From Protostelium mycophagum (taxonomy: Eukaryota; Evosea; Variosea; Protosteliida; Protosteliaceae), in NCBI GenBank assembly GCA_002081555.1, contig MZNV01000014.1, positions 1-48,587 of the forward strand: a DNA stretch of 48,587 bases, read 5' to 3'. Below the pieces are notes generated by a model. It saw only the letters and a program-made list of their open reading frames with translations, did not search any database and had not been told where the DNA came from. The first letter of the stretch is position 1; every line of letters begins with the position of its first letter. Positions 37,101 through 48,300 of this stretch are shown in pieces. The translations under genes and the position numbers were made by a program.

Positions 37101-38695
37101 AATTTTTGGCAGTGTTCTTTTGGCAAATCTTTCGATATCTTTTGAACGTAAACAATCTCATCTACAATCCGATCTGGTTCGAATTTCGATGAAATCTCTT
37201 ACCAGAGCCACGTTCATGAAATGCTTCACGATGGCGGACTGTGATTGGCTCCCTTGTGCAGATCTTATTATGGTTGCGACCCAGTCACGTGTCTGTGTGC
37301 TGAATTTGATCCAGTCGAGTAGATGTGGACAATCTTTCTCCGCATTTGGATGTTTCCATGAAGAATTCAGAAGCTCCCTGAATTTTTTAATATTCAAAAT
37401 ACAAGCGAAAATTTTTGAGGAGAAAAAAACATATTAATTAAATATATTGATATTTACTCAAAAATCCATAGTAAAAATATTTAAATTTTCAATACATAAT
37501 GTCGTACCTCGGTCGGATCGATGCAAATATATTCCATTCGAGAATCGTGATTTGTTCTGCGATCGTCTTTGTGTTTATCTGAACCCATCTGACAGCGGGA
37601 CCGCCAGGAGGCGGGTTCGGCTTTCTGTACAAAGGCACGTGGGGTTGCTGAACAAGCGTGAATCCAACATATCAAATGATTCTGTCGTCTTTACAATTTT
37701 TCTTCACGAAAAATTGTAACGGCAAAAAAAATTTGATATAGATGATGTAACCTCTGTGGATAACTTGAAGCAGAGGTCGTTTATGGTTGTCTGTATTAAT
37801 TTTGAAGGAAGGTTATTTTTTCTCATACATCTCGACGCAAAGTCTTGTAGTTGTGTCAACAGATCTGGCCAGTCCATCCAATCTTCCGTATATCTGAGAT
37901 CTTCATCAGATCTACTGCAGATTTTGGAGAAATTCAGTCACCTGAGCGTCCATTTACGTATGGCGTGAGCGATGTTATTTGACACGATCTCTGCTTGAAA
38001 ATCTCGAGTAATTATGGGTGTCTTCAATGATCAATATTAATTTGATTTTAAAAAATTAATTTTATATTGTATTTTAACAATAAAATAAAATTGATGAAAA
38101 GACGGTCACCTCTACGTTTGCTTGGTTCGCGATTTCCCATTGATTTTCAATCTCTGTGAGAAGCTCATAAGGTCCAACAAAAGAGTGGTAAGTCAAGAAC
38201 AATATGTCCAAAAATTCCTCGCACTCGTCTTTTGGACATGACATTATGAACTCGACGATCCTGGACAGAGTTCCTCCTTGCATGTGGGGACGTTGGCCTC
38301 CTCTACTTGAAGCCATAAGTGGGCTCACGTAACGATCTTCTTCGTCTTTCATCAAGTGCTGAGAATGTCACACACCAATTCTTCGATTTCATTTTATATT
38401 ATTATTGTCTGAAGATGATTTTGATCGTAAATCAACGACAGAATAGGTGTACCACGCGAGTGATGCAAAGGCTTGTTCTTACCGGATCAGAGGAAGGTGC
38501 TCTCGAGCTCATCTTGAGATGATTCACACCTCTATATAATCTGTCTTGCAACAGAAACTTTGCACGTCCAAAATCAGGTCCATGTCTGTCCAATACTGCT
38601 TCGACCCGTTTTAATTTCCCGGTATCAGTTTCCTTTGGTTTATAGACACCCCCAGAACCTCTGTTCAGTTTCGAGCTGAAGGGTGTCCCCTCCAT
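34113..38695 (-). CDS. cNMP-regulated RasGEF, GbpD-like (N-GEF, cNMP, GRAM, cNMP)
   Basis: An exchange factor for Ras/Rap GTPases linked to two cyclic-nucleotide-binding domains. It starts MEGTPFSSKLNRGSGG at 38695. The RasGEF N domain reads TLSRIVEFIMSCPKDECEEF and LDILFLTYHSFVGPYELL near 38260. The GEF core has TIAEQITILEWNIFASIRP near 37520, FRELLNSSWKHPNAEKD, HFMNVALVRDFIEI near 37200 and IPYIIPLLSEMSAMDQLMPD near 36640. The first cNMP domain is at about 36100-35550 (GEYLITQGEYNTKLFIIKKG, then FGDVSVLMYGVASAS). A GRAM domain lies at about 35440-35000 (FVNTFHLPGYEPLV, YVRRGRLFLSPNFFALL, HHRIKIHFNDGNN). A second cNMP domain is at about 34500-34250 (FGEISFFSGAPASASVLAV). This order is that of Dictyostelium GbpD. 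The 3' end is uncertain. Confidence 0.85.
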
Positions 38696-39376
38696 TTTCG
38701 CGAGTGATTGGTGTGTTGATTTAAATAAATATAGAGAACCACAAGAAAATTCGAATTACGTAGTGGAAACTTGTCTGATTTATTTCCCCCAAAACCTGGA
38801 AGCTGCCCACAACGACCGAAGGTTTAGAGGTCAGACCGGAGCAGACAGGTCCTATCTAGAACAAAAGAAGGTCTTCACCACAGTGCTCAGAGAGAAATGA
38901 TCAGACCACATATTGTCAGATGATGGTGAGACCCAAAGATTCATGGGAATTGAGGTTGTCCTCTGCTGAAACTCATTTTTTCATTCCATGAACAGGAATC
39001 GTTTGAAACTTGATTTGGCGCCAAACCGCCTTGTTCCAAATTCGAATTTTGAGTTCCTCTCCCGGTGACAACCTTGACACAAATTCCCCAAATTTCATTG
39101 AAACTTCAGCTTCAAAGACGATCCCGAAAAAAGCCATTCCTGAGGACTCATCCAAAATGTTCACAGAAAAAAGCTGTTCAGTTTCCCTTTAGGTGCTGAG
39201 ATCAGCGTTCGTGACGGTAATTGGCCCTAAGACGTTCTCGAGACGTTTCCACCGCCAAGGTATTAAAGTCCTACAATATAGGGAGAAAAAAATTGGCCCG
39301 AGCTTCAATGTTCGCAAGAGGACAAGATCATAAATCGAAGAACACAACAACAGCAACACGCACAGCCTTCTACAAT
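38696..39376. other. divergent intergenic region RasGEF/mucin-like gene
   Basis: 680 bp with no convincing gene. Short open frames on both strands near 38973-39192 and 39221-39472 show no domain; the latter overlaps the mucin-like start in another frame. Confidence 0.4.
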
Positions 39377-40232
39377 ATGAACAGACTCCTTATACTCTCT
39401 TTATTCGCTCTGGCCCTTGCAGACCCCCGCATTGTCAATGAAGAGGTGAACAGAGGTTCTCGAGCCTTCTAACAAATTGCAGGTGAAAAGGCAGGAGCCC
39501 ACCTCCTTCGCCACAACATCAGTCGGTGCACCCGCTAACACGACTGCGGCAACTACTTCCCCATCAACTTCCGGAGTATCTGTGAGTACGGAAACTACTG
39601 GATCGACTGGTGCTGCCGCTGAAACTTCACCCAACGCGACTCAGGCTGATGCTACGACCACGAACACAGCCTCGGCTCCTAACATGACCCATCCCTCTGC
39701 ACCTTACACCACCCATAGCACCCCTAACGGTATTCACACCACGGCTTCCAATACCACCCATACCACCCCTAATGACACTCACCCCACAACTTTTAATGGT
39801 ACTCAAACCACCACCACATTCAATGGGACCTCCGCACCCACTTCACCCGCAGTCGGGAATCAAACCACATCCCCGGAATTCAACAACACCCAAGCAACAA
39901 AATCCTCCAGTGCCTCTGCTAATCCGATCAGTTCTACATCTGCATCTACAACTGCCACCAACAAAGCCACTGAAGTGAGCCCCACTAAGACTTCCACCAC
40001 TTACAGCGTCTCTTTGCCCCAAGCAACTGCCACATCATCCCCCCGCCTCACCACTCCCTCTACTGTCACATCCAGTTCATCAACAGCTTCTGTTTCACAA
40101 AAGTCTACAACGATTGAGACCACTGGACGCGGCGTCCAGAAGACTTCTCAAGTGAACAGACCACAAAACTCTGGCTTGGTTTTCTCCCCTCAAGCTGTAA
40201 TCATTGCACTGGCTGTCCTCTCAGTCTTTTAA
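39377..40232 (+). CDS. mucin-like GPI-anchored surface protein
   Basis: Two exons, 39377-39445 and 39483-40232, about 272 residues. The signal peptide is MNRLLILSLFALALA. After DPRIVNEEVKR the rest is dominated by Thr, Ser, Pro, Ala and Asn, with more than ten N-glycosylation sequons (NTT, NGT, NMT) and degenerate repeats of the type NTTHTTPNDTH. The C-terminus is a hydrophobic tail (VFSPQAVIIALAVLSVF) with nothing after it, the layout of a GPI-attachment signal. The dibasic KR after the signal could be a processing site. It is probably a heavily O-glycosylated coat protein. Repeats have drifted, so no fixed unit can be set. The gene near the right edge ends with the same kind of domain on the other strand. 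Confidence 0.75.
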
Positions 40233-40869
40233 CAGAGAGAAGGATCACGATATGTAATAAATCATCTCAAAAAGTTGCATCTCATCTTTCAAAACTCAAG
40301 ACATTTCTGCCAGAAATTTACCTCCAATCTTTGTGAAAACGCAGAGCAAAGTGCTTCAAACAGCTACTTGAGCTCAAGGAAGCTTGCAATCTTGTTCTTT
40401 GTTTTTTCTGCAAATGGCAGTTGTTGATTTTGAAAAAGAAAAAAATGTGCTGCCACCTCCGAAGACACTGTCGTCCAGGAGTCGTATGAGAAGACGTGCG
40501 AGAAGACTGTCTGTCTACTTGGATGTTCAGTATGGAACTGGGTGTAACCAAACAAACATTTGCGCTTTATTGTACAAGGGGGCGAGGAGCACAATATACA
40601 CCAATCAGAGAGATGCTACTTCAACAAGAGTTTTGGTGGTTTTTAGCATGAGTTCTTGACCAAAATGGGACAATCTGGATCAAAGTTCATTCCTTTTTGG
40701 ACACAGGACATGGCTTCAACCAACATACAATGGACCTTGACGTAAAACTCACAATTTCTTCACGCGAATCAATCTCGAAGAACTGCGACCAATTATTGAC
40801 TTTGCAGAAGAACCTGCTTTGTGCAAGTAACAAATCTGCTTTGCAAATGACAAATACTCTGTCAAAACT
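40233..40869. other. convergent intergenic gap
   Basis: An AATAAA at 40256-40261 serves the mucin-like gene (24 nt past its stop). The remaining ~600 bp hold short open frames on both strands (around 40318-40659) without domains. I see no gene. Confidence 0.4.
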
Positions 40870-40874
40870 TTATT
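40869..40874 (-). terminator. AATAAA poly(A) signal overlapping the MFS stop codon
   Basis: On the minus strand the end reads ATC-GAA-TAA-AGT; TAA (40872-40870) lies in AATAAA. Confidence 0.6.
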
Positions 40875-43174
40875 CGATCTCATCATTCAAGCTCTCCTTC
40901 CTTCCCTCTGTCTTGGACTTCTCCTGGTTAGTTGTAGATTGCGTATCCGCATCCGTGGAGGTGGCAGCCGGCTTGTCGTCATTCTCGTCATTTGTCGACA
41001 TCTCCCCGACTGTTTGGTCCTTCATTTCTGAGGCACTCTCTTCATCGCCTTGCAGTTTCTGCCACACAATAGGTCCAGACTTCTTGCTAAAACGCCAGTA
41101 GAAGATGGACCAGAGGATGGAAAGAAGGCCACCCCAAGCTGCAGCCCACAATAATGCTTTGTCTGGTCGAATTAGTTGTATCTTTTGTATATATCATTTT
41201 GGCGTAACAATTATTCAATGTAGAGAACTGTCACAATGATAAACTTACCAAAAGGGATGTGGAAATGGTCCGTTAATGTGCTGTACACAAGTCTTGAGAA
41301 TATAGATCCTAACATCAAAATGGCCATCTCCAAGGCAACCACTCTTCCCAACAGATGATTCGGCACGTTCCTCTGCAGGAAAGTCGCAGAAAACACCCTG
41401 AAATTTGGTGAGTACTGAATTTCAGGCTAGTTGTAGAATGCACAATAAATCACCAAGATAGACAACTGCCGAAAGATCTAACCGCAGTCAGCCCTAAAAA
41501 TAGATACCAGTTGTCGACAAGGGCGATGATGAGGGTCGAAACTGTCAAAATCACCTGAATATTTCAATAGTTGTCCAGATATCAAAGAACTACGGTGATT
41601 ACCGCGAGATAACACGGTAGGATACCGTCCAATTTAATGAGAAGATAAGATGCCTCACCACTCCTGCGGTGACGCATGCCACATTGTTTTTGTCTTTATC
41701 TGGTACGATTCTGTTCACCACAATCGGTCCAATGCTGCGTCAATGTCAATAATGAGGATTTTGATTTGACATTGAAAACTCTTACGAAATTCCGAGGCCA
41801 CTCGCGATCCACATGCATCCCAAAGTTAAAGATACGTCATCACGGATCAAATATTTGGTCCCCGCAAACATGATCTGTGCCTGCCATTCATCAGTCAATC
41901 ATCATGATTCATGCAAAGCCGTGGTTTCAACTTTGATATGCCAAACTACAACGCACCACTTCCGCAGATGCGTACAGACTCGACCCTGACGCCTTTGCAA
42001 GAGAAAGGACCAGTAATATTTTGTTCTGCCAGAGGAATCGAAATCCATCGACGTAATCACCACAGAACCGCTTCACACTCAATTTTTTGGGTGTCGTGTC
42101 TTCATCAGCACTATTCTTGATCTGTCAAAAGTGTCAACATGACATCAATATATAAATAACTTACCAATAGAGTGAAGTATGACAGTCTTACAATGAACAA
42201 TGCGGAAAGTAAGTACGTCCCCGCATCGATCAGAAAACTGATGTCAGTTCCAAGAGCAGAAGTGATGAAGCCCCCAACACCGGCACCAGACATCAGCAGG
42301 AGTGACCAGCTCTACAACGAGGTCATTCCGTGTCTTTGATCCATTTTATCTCTTGTCCTCATTTCATGTATCTTAAAAATTCCAAGAAGTTTATGTAATG
42401 TAGCATGTGTCATTGACATGTGATGAAAAGTATCCGGGAAGTTATATTTTGTTTGAAACTTCAAATGAAAGATGACTCACTGTATTGAGGATGATATTTG
42501 CCGAGGATAGATACTCTGTATCTACAATCTGTGGAATCAGCGACTCCACTGCTGGTGAAAAAAATGAGGACGCCCTTGATCAGTCAATCGATGAAGATCA
42601 TTTTAAAAATAGGGAATGTACATGAATTGGAAGAAGGTCTGTGAGATGTTAGAAGGTCATCTTCACATTTTGAATTGTCTACTCACCAAAATGAACATGA
42701 GGAAGAGTGTCTCTTTATTTCTAACCAACAGAAAACCCAATACAACTATCATCCTGACAATATCCGCAAGCAGCATGATCTTTCTGCGACTAAAAGTGTC
42801 TGCAATAACACCTACCAAAATTAGGATTAATATGTTCATCATGTCATCACCTGTGAAGGGTGAGGCAATCAGAGGAGCAACCTTCAATCCGTCAGAAGTG
42901 TCACTACTTTTTAACAAAATGGCACCTCTCTGCAAATCAAAAGCAGACTGACAGCAAATGTAGATGTCGTAAATTGGGACAGCACTTTCAGAGATGCCAA
43001 TTCATTTATCCAATCACCTATAATAATCAGTTCATCTTTCTCAGTGAATCACGAACCCAACAGAGACACCAACATACTGAACCACACATAACGAAATGCG
43101 GGATAGTTGGAGAGGACCCTGATATAAGGCATTATAAATCCTCTGTTGTCCTCAACCTTTTTCGGTTCCTCCAT
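40870..43174 (-). CDS. major facilitator superfamily transporter
   Basis: A polytopic transporter with a layout like bacterial-type MFS exporters. I start it at MEEPKKVEDNRGFIMPYIRV (43174); a longer frame upstream shows no clear start. The first helix region is YPAFRYVWFSMLVSLLGS. The A-loop motif is GVIADTFSRRKIMLLADIVR near 42830, the MFS signature G-D-R-R/K. Further segments read GVGGFITSALGTDISFLIDA near 42270 and FLQRNVPNHLLGRVVALEMA near 41370, a stretch typical of the MFS_3-like efflux group. The last helix is AAAWGGLLSILWSIFYW, followed by a hydrophilic, acidic tail of about 70 residues. Substrate unknown. Several short introns, not all placed. Confidence 0.82.
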
Positions 43175-43970
43175 CTTTTGTATGCGGGAGAAGTTTCGTT
43201 CTGTATTCTCAATCGCGAAAGTGAGGCAGAAAATAACCAGATTAAAAAGGTTTCCACGAAAAATGTCCGTTGCCAAGGAATTCTCTTGAGGACCCGATCT
43301 CTGTTCTTTCATGCAATGGCCATTTGATGACGTACGACGCTGTTTATCTACAGGAACGAAGACCTAATTTCGTTCGTGAAATCGTATCACGTCTCTCCTG
43401 AACCCTTGTCTTTGACAATTTCCAATGTACACCTGACATGTGATGAGAAAACTCTCCGCCAGGATACAGCGCAAAAATCGACATCACACTAACTAGCGAT
43501 GACACTACAAAAACCGACAAAATGCCTCCAGCGTCTTTCAACGAATTTTGGCGGGAAAGATTTTCTGTCCTAACGTCGTGCGATGAAATCAGCACCACTA
43601 TTCAGCTATGGAGATACTAGCTACAATTTGGCCAGGAATGGTTAAGACTCTTCATTCTCCCAAGCAACAACTTGTATCCCACCAAAATATAATATTCCAC
43701 CTAAATATAATATTTATATCCATTTTTAACAATTTTCTAACATTTGTTTCTGTTGATCGGGCCTCTTCTTGGTCTATGTCTCTGGGTCTTTTTTTGGCAT
43801 CGCAGTAGTGTTGATTCTGATGGGGATAACCGTTTCCGTTGTTTGGTTTGCTTTTTGGTTTGCTTTTTGAGTGGTCTTTCCTCTGTGAAAAGCGTAGATC
43901 AAGAAGATACAGCCAAACATTTCTACTGCTGGTGGGGTTCAGTGATGTGTAAGGAGAGGTGACATACCTC
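43175..43970. other. intergenic region between MFS and polytopic membrane gene
   Basis: Open frames here (43344-43598 and 43652-43999, minus) contain one hydrophobic run (GILSVFVVSSLVSVMSIFAL) and a Lys/Arg-rich stretch, but no splice logic ties them to either neighbour. They could be an unmodelled exon or gene. The region includes a TTTCCCGCC word (43550-43558) and the 30-bp sequence shared with 11976-12005. Confidence 0.35.
43421..43450. promoter_or_regulatory. 30-bp upstream sequence shared with the MRPL46/HIRA region
   Basis: The complement matches 11976-12005 at 28 of 30 positions. It lies about 250 bp before the MFS start I chose. Confidence 0.4.
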
Positions 43971-45214
43971 TTAAGACAACGTGAGTGGATATGTACCAAT
44001 TAGGAGTATTTGGACCAAAAATACCAAGGTCGCAATGATAGTGAAAACAAAGTCAATCATAATGGCGATGATCATCGTTGTAATCTGAAGGGATTGAGTG
44101 AATACGATGATGACTTGGCTTACTCGACGTAAGAATGTTCTGAGGGACTCTAGCTTTGGTTTGTCCTTGAAAATGTTCCTCATTCTGACAGCAAAATAGA
44201 TGCTGAACGATCAGCAAATGGATAATCCAATTTAAATGCGATGTTTTCACGGTTACTGCCGCACTTTTTGAAAGGTACACACCGAAAAAGATCACGATCA
44301 GATGCGACAACTCACGAAAGAGGGACGTAAACTGCAAATAAGATCAGACCGGAGATGTCGTATGCTAAGAGTGCACTGAATGAATTTGGGTTTGGGAGAC
44401 AGACTCCGCGATAGTGGGGGGGACAAACAACAAGAAAACCAATCCGATCAAACCGTACGGTAGGTACCGTCTCCTGAAGTGGGTCGGTACATCGCACTGC
44501 ATGCATCATCACCTGCTTTTCGCGAGCGTCTCAGCGATGTACACCGTCTCAATCCTATTGATGTTATCATAATAATTACATAGATGGCTTACCAACACAC
44601 GGCTACTGCGAAACCAGCGGAAAACCACAAGATTATTGGAACAGCATAGAAGAATGTGTAGGCATTATAGTTGATGATCCCTCGGATGGTGTGAGGATCG
44701 ATACTCCACATTACTACCCTCACTGGATTGTTGAGTAAAAATCAGATGAACCCGTAAGACTCACAGAAACATCCAATGGCGGTCACGAGGATTACATACG
44801 AACCGATCGAGAATTCCGTCCAAAACTTTTTGCCGTGCAGATACATCTCATAAAAAGCCCAACATAACAGAAGGAAGAAAATGAGGACCGTGTAGACTAC
44901 ATACACATTGACGTAGATCATGAACCTAATCTTGATTACATTTCTTAAACATCGATTCTCATTCTAATCATTACTTCGGATCAACACTCCAAGGTATGCT
45001 GCAGGATGGACCTTGCCTTCCAAGCGGTTCCGCCTTCACGAGTTCCCGATAATTGCCTGACTTAAGGTCAAGCTCTTTCCAAGATTTCTTTCTGACAGAA
45101 AAGATATATTAATAAAACAGACGTGCGAGTCACGAACTGATCTAGGGGTAATTTTGAGCTTCAGATGCATCTCTGCTGGCGATCGATGATCACACCTCTT
45201 CTAAACGCGTCCAT
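43971..45214 (-). CDS. polytopic membrane protein, seven or more helices, family unknown
   Basis: The start ATG at 45214 gives MDAFRR, then a soluble segment (KSWKELDLKSGNYRELVKAE). Hydrophobic segments follow: YVNVYVVYTVLIFFLLLCWA near 44910, FSIGSYVILVTAIGCF near 44790, YTFFYAVPIILWFSAGFAVA near 44640, GLIGLVFLLFVPPTIAES near 44450, SHLIVIFFGVYL near 44300, then QVIIVFTQSLQITTMIIAIM and VFTIIATLVFLVQILLIG in the last exon, which stops at TAA 43971-43973. Seven or eight membrane helices would suit a receptor-like or channel-like protein, but no signature motif is recognised. Exon borders between 44600 and 44200 are uncertain. The gene starts only about 110 bp after the end of the upstream gene on the same strand. 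Confidence 0.55.
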
Positions 45215-45323
45215 TGGAGCACCAACAGTTTTGTTTCTCCGAGTTTTGTCGGTAAGGTTTGCAAATAGAATTGAAATGATGAAGAAAATAAATGTTTCTC
45301 TACACTTAAGATCTATTACGACT

Positions 45324-48300
45324 TTAAATTCCTAATGTAATGAAAACGGCAAAGAGGACAGCAAGGCCGAAGGGTTGCAAAAGAGTAACTCCGTTGATCA
45401 CTGGGTTGGAGGTCTGAGCTCTCCCTGGACTGGTGCTTTTAGAAGCTCCTGTTACTGTAGTGTTGCCTCGGGGGGTTGCAGAGATAGTTGCGCTGCTTGA
45501 AGTGGTTGAAGTAGTTGTAGAACTGTCTGTAGTACCTTTTGAGGCAGTTGTAGATATGCTAGAATACCTTACAAAGGTAGTTGTAGATGTGGTGCCAGAA
45601 GTGGTTGTAGATGTAGAGGTCGTTCCAGCAGTGGTTGTAGACGTAGTGGGGGTTATAACAGAACTAATTGTAGATGTAGTGGGGGTTAATCCGGAAGTGA
45701 TTGTAAATGTAGTAGAGGAAGTTCCAGAGATGACAGAGGAGTCGGTTGTAGATGTTGTAGAGGTCACTCCAGAGGTGGTGTCAGATGCAATTGTAGACGT
45801 GGTGGAAGTCAATCCAGAAGTGATTGTAGATGTGGCAGATGTTGTGTTAGAAGTGGTTATAGACGTGGCAGAGGCCATGCCAGAGCTGGTCGTAAAGGAT
45901 ATTTCAGAGGTGGTTGTGTCAGATGCACTCGTTGAAGCTGTGGTAGAGATTGTGTTAGAATCGGATGTAGAGTTGGTTGCAGACGTGGTAGAGATCATAT
46001 CAGAGACAGTTGTAGAGGACATTTCAGATGCGGTAGAGGTCATTCCAAAGGCGGTTGTAGACGTTTGACTTGAATTATTAGAATCGTACCCTGCCTGGCG
46101 GTCCATAGTGTCAAAGACAATCAGTGAACAGCTTGTCACCACACCACCTGCACATGTCAATTTGACAAGTTATGGTCGGTTTATCTCTCGTACCTGTTAC
46201 GGTGTTGCGTACCGCCTCGCTCATAAGAATCTTCGGTCCTTGATCAATATCCTGCACGACAAACAACTTTGTGAATTGATTCTGGATATTGCAAGCCACA
46301 GTGAAATAGACATTTCCCATAGTATCTACGGGTAGGTACGTGTTGGAAGTGGAGTCGCTCTCATCTAAATTGAAAATCTCCAAACTGATGGCATCTGAGG
46401 TGTTCGGAATGGCATACGCGGGTGCTAGCCGGAATCTTGACACGTTGTAGACGTTCATTTCCTCAGGATAATAGACAAAGAGATTGTTGTAGCCATCACT
46501 GGCAACCACACCATCATAAGATAGGAAGACAGAATCAGCTCCGGAGCTCTCGTCAATGTAAAAATTGCCACCAACAGAAACGAGGTAATATTGGTCCCCG
46601 CGTGTGGTGATGTTGACAAACTTGAAAAGCGAATCCTCAAAGATATCTTTGGGGTTGAGATCGTCTATGTCCAGATCAGACGTGATTATTTAATTGAATA
46701 TTTACCAAACATGGTCTCATTGAATGTCTCGTTGAACCTGATGATGTCGCTGGTGAAGTTTCCATTGAAGTAATAATCATCATTAGGGTCCTGGGTGTCA
46801 TCACGTCTGTACCACGAATTTTGCGTCTCTCCGACGACCCACTTTCCAGTTGTAGAGGTGAGGATGTCAGGGTGTATAACCTCGGAAGTCTGGTTGTAGA
46901 TGACCGGAAGGTTACGGGCTTGTTGTTGAACTGTACATCCTGATGCTATGGGCTCTGCGTTTGGCCCCGGCCAACGGAAGATCTCCAAAGTTTTGACACC
47001 CAGCAAGTCCACATAGAGCCTGTTGGATGCCAGTATAGCCCATGCCACACCTCCAGAGCACTCTTCGCCGGCAGAGGTGTAACTTGCTCGGACACCAACA
47101 CCTGGCTCAGCCACCAAGCCAATTCCGACATTCACGTTGATCGGCTTGATTAAAAGTTTGAAACCGATACCGATGGGAAGTCCAAATGTAACCCCGATCT
47201 TGATCTCTCCTCCCGCGTCAAAGTTACGGTCAAACTGTGGTTCAAGACCTGAAGAAGTCATGGGTCCACCCAGTAGATCCACAGTTACGGAGAAATTCGG
47301 GATGGTAAAAGCAGCTCCAGCTTTGATGTAACCCACAGCATCCACGGTAACGGAAACTGTGACACCGAGATCTAGCGTGGGACCGATACCTATGATACCC
47401 GGTATTGAGAACCCAGGAGGTTGTACTTCAAGAAGCTTCTTCCGTTCTGTTCTCTCATAAGTAGCAGTCACTTCTACCCCAATGTTCATTTCCGCCCTGA
47501 AATTTCCCAGAACAGACACGGCTCCTTCTGTCAGCTTGGCCGCAGCAAGTGAATATTTGATGTTGCCCTTCAAGCGGAGATTTCCCGTAACTCCGCAATC
47601 CACGCAGTAAACTCCGATCGTGCCTCCTCCATTGTTATTCTGAATGGTGTTGGAGAATATCCCCAGTTGGCGGCCGAAGTTGATGGTGTCTACGTTTTTT
47701 GCCGGAACCAATGTCAGAGATAAGGTTTGGTCAATTTGGCCCAAAGAGTCGACAGCGTTCTGAATAATTGGACCAACAATAGGCACCGCTGCCGCTATCT
47801 GCCCGACTGCTTTTGCTGCTGTCACAACTGTGCTTCCAACCACTGATATGGCCTTCTGCGCGATCCTTTTCACCAGCTTGAGCGGGTTGAAGAACCGCTT
47901 TCGATAATGCTCCGTGCCGTTCAGTGGGTCAAAGTCATCGTCGTCGAATTCTCCGATCCCTGGGAAAAACTCCCTCAATTCTCCGGCGTATTGGTCATCT
48001 TCGAGGTTGATGTACCCAAGTTGATCGTCCAGATCTTTGTCAATACACAGTGATCAGTTGGCAGCCGGAAGTCCGTCAATGGTGTCAACGTGGATGAAGG
48101 CACATTGTTCATTAGCCTCTTCTCGTTTCTTAGCTTCTGTGTGCCCAAAGTCAATCGTGATTTCGTCAGCCACATGGTCGAAAGAGATGTCTTTACAATG
48201 GATGAAGACGGTGTGATGAGCATCGTTCCAGATGAGAGGCACGGTGGTGTTTGTCAACCAGTAGGTGCGTTCGTCCACCTTCTCTGCTGCCCCGCAGCCA

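Noticed and set aside
43652-43999. 115-codon Lys/Arg-rich frame as the C-terminus of the polytopic membrane protein
   Set aside because: The preceding exon reaches a TAA stop at 43971-43973, and no donor before it joins this frame convincingly.
45433-46068. 211-codon Val/Glu-rich frame on the plus strand
   Set aside because: It is the complement of the Ser/Thr tract; Thr/Ser codons read backwards give Val, Glu and Asp.
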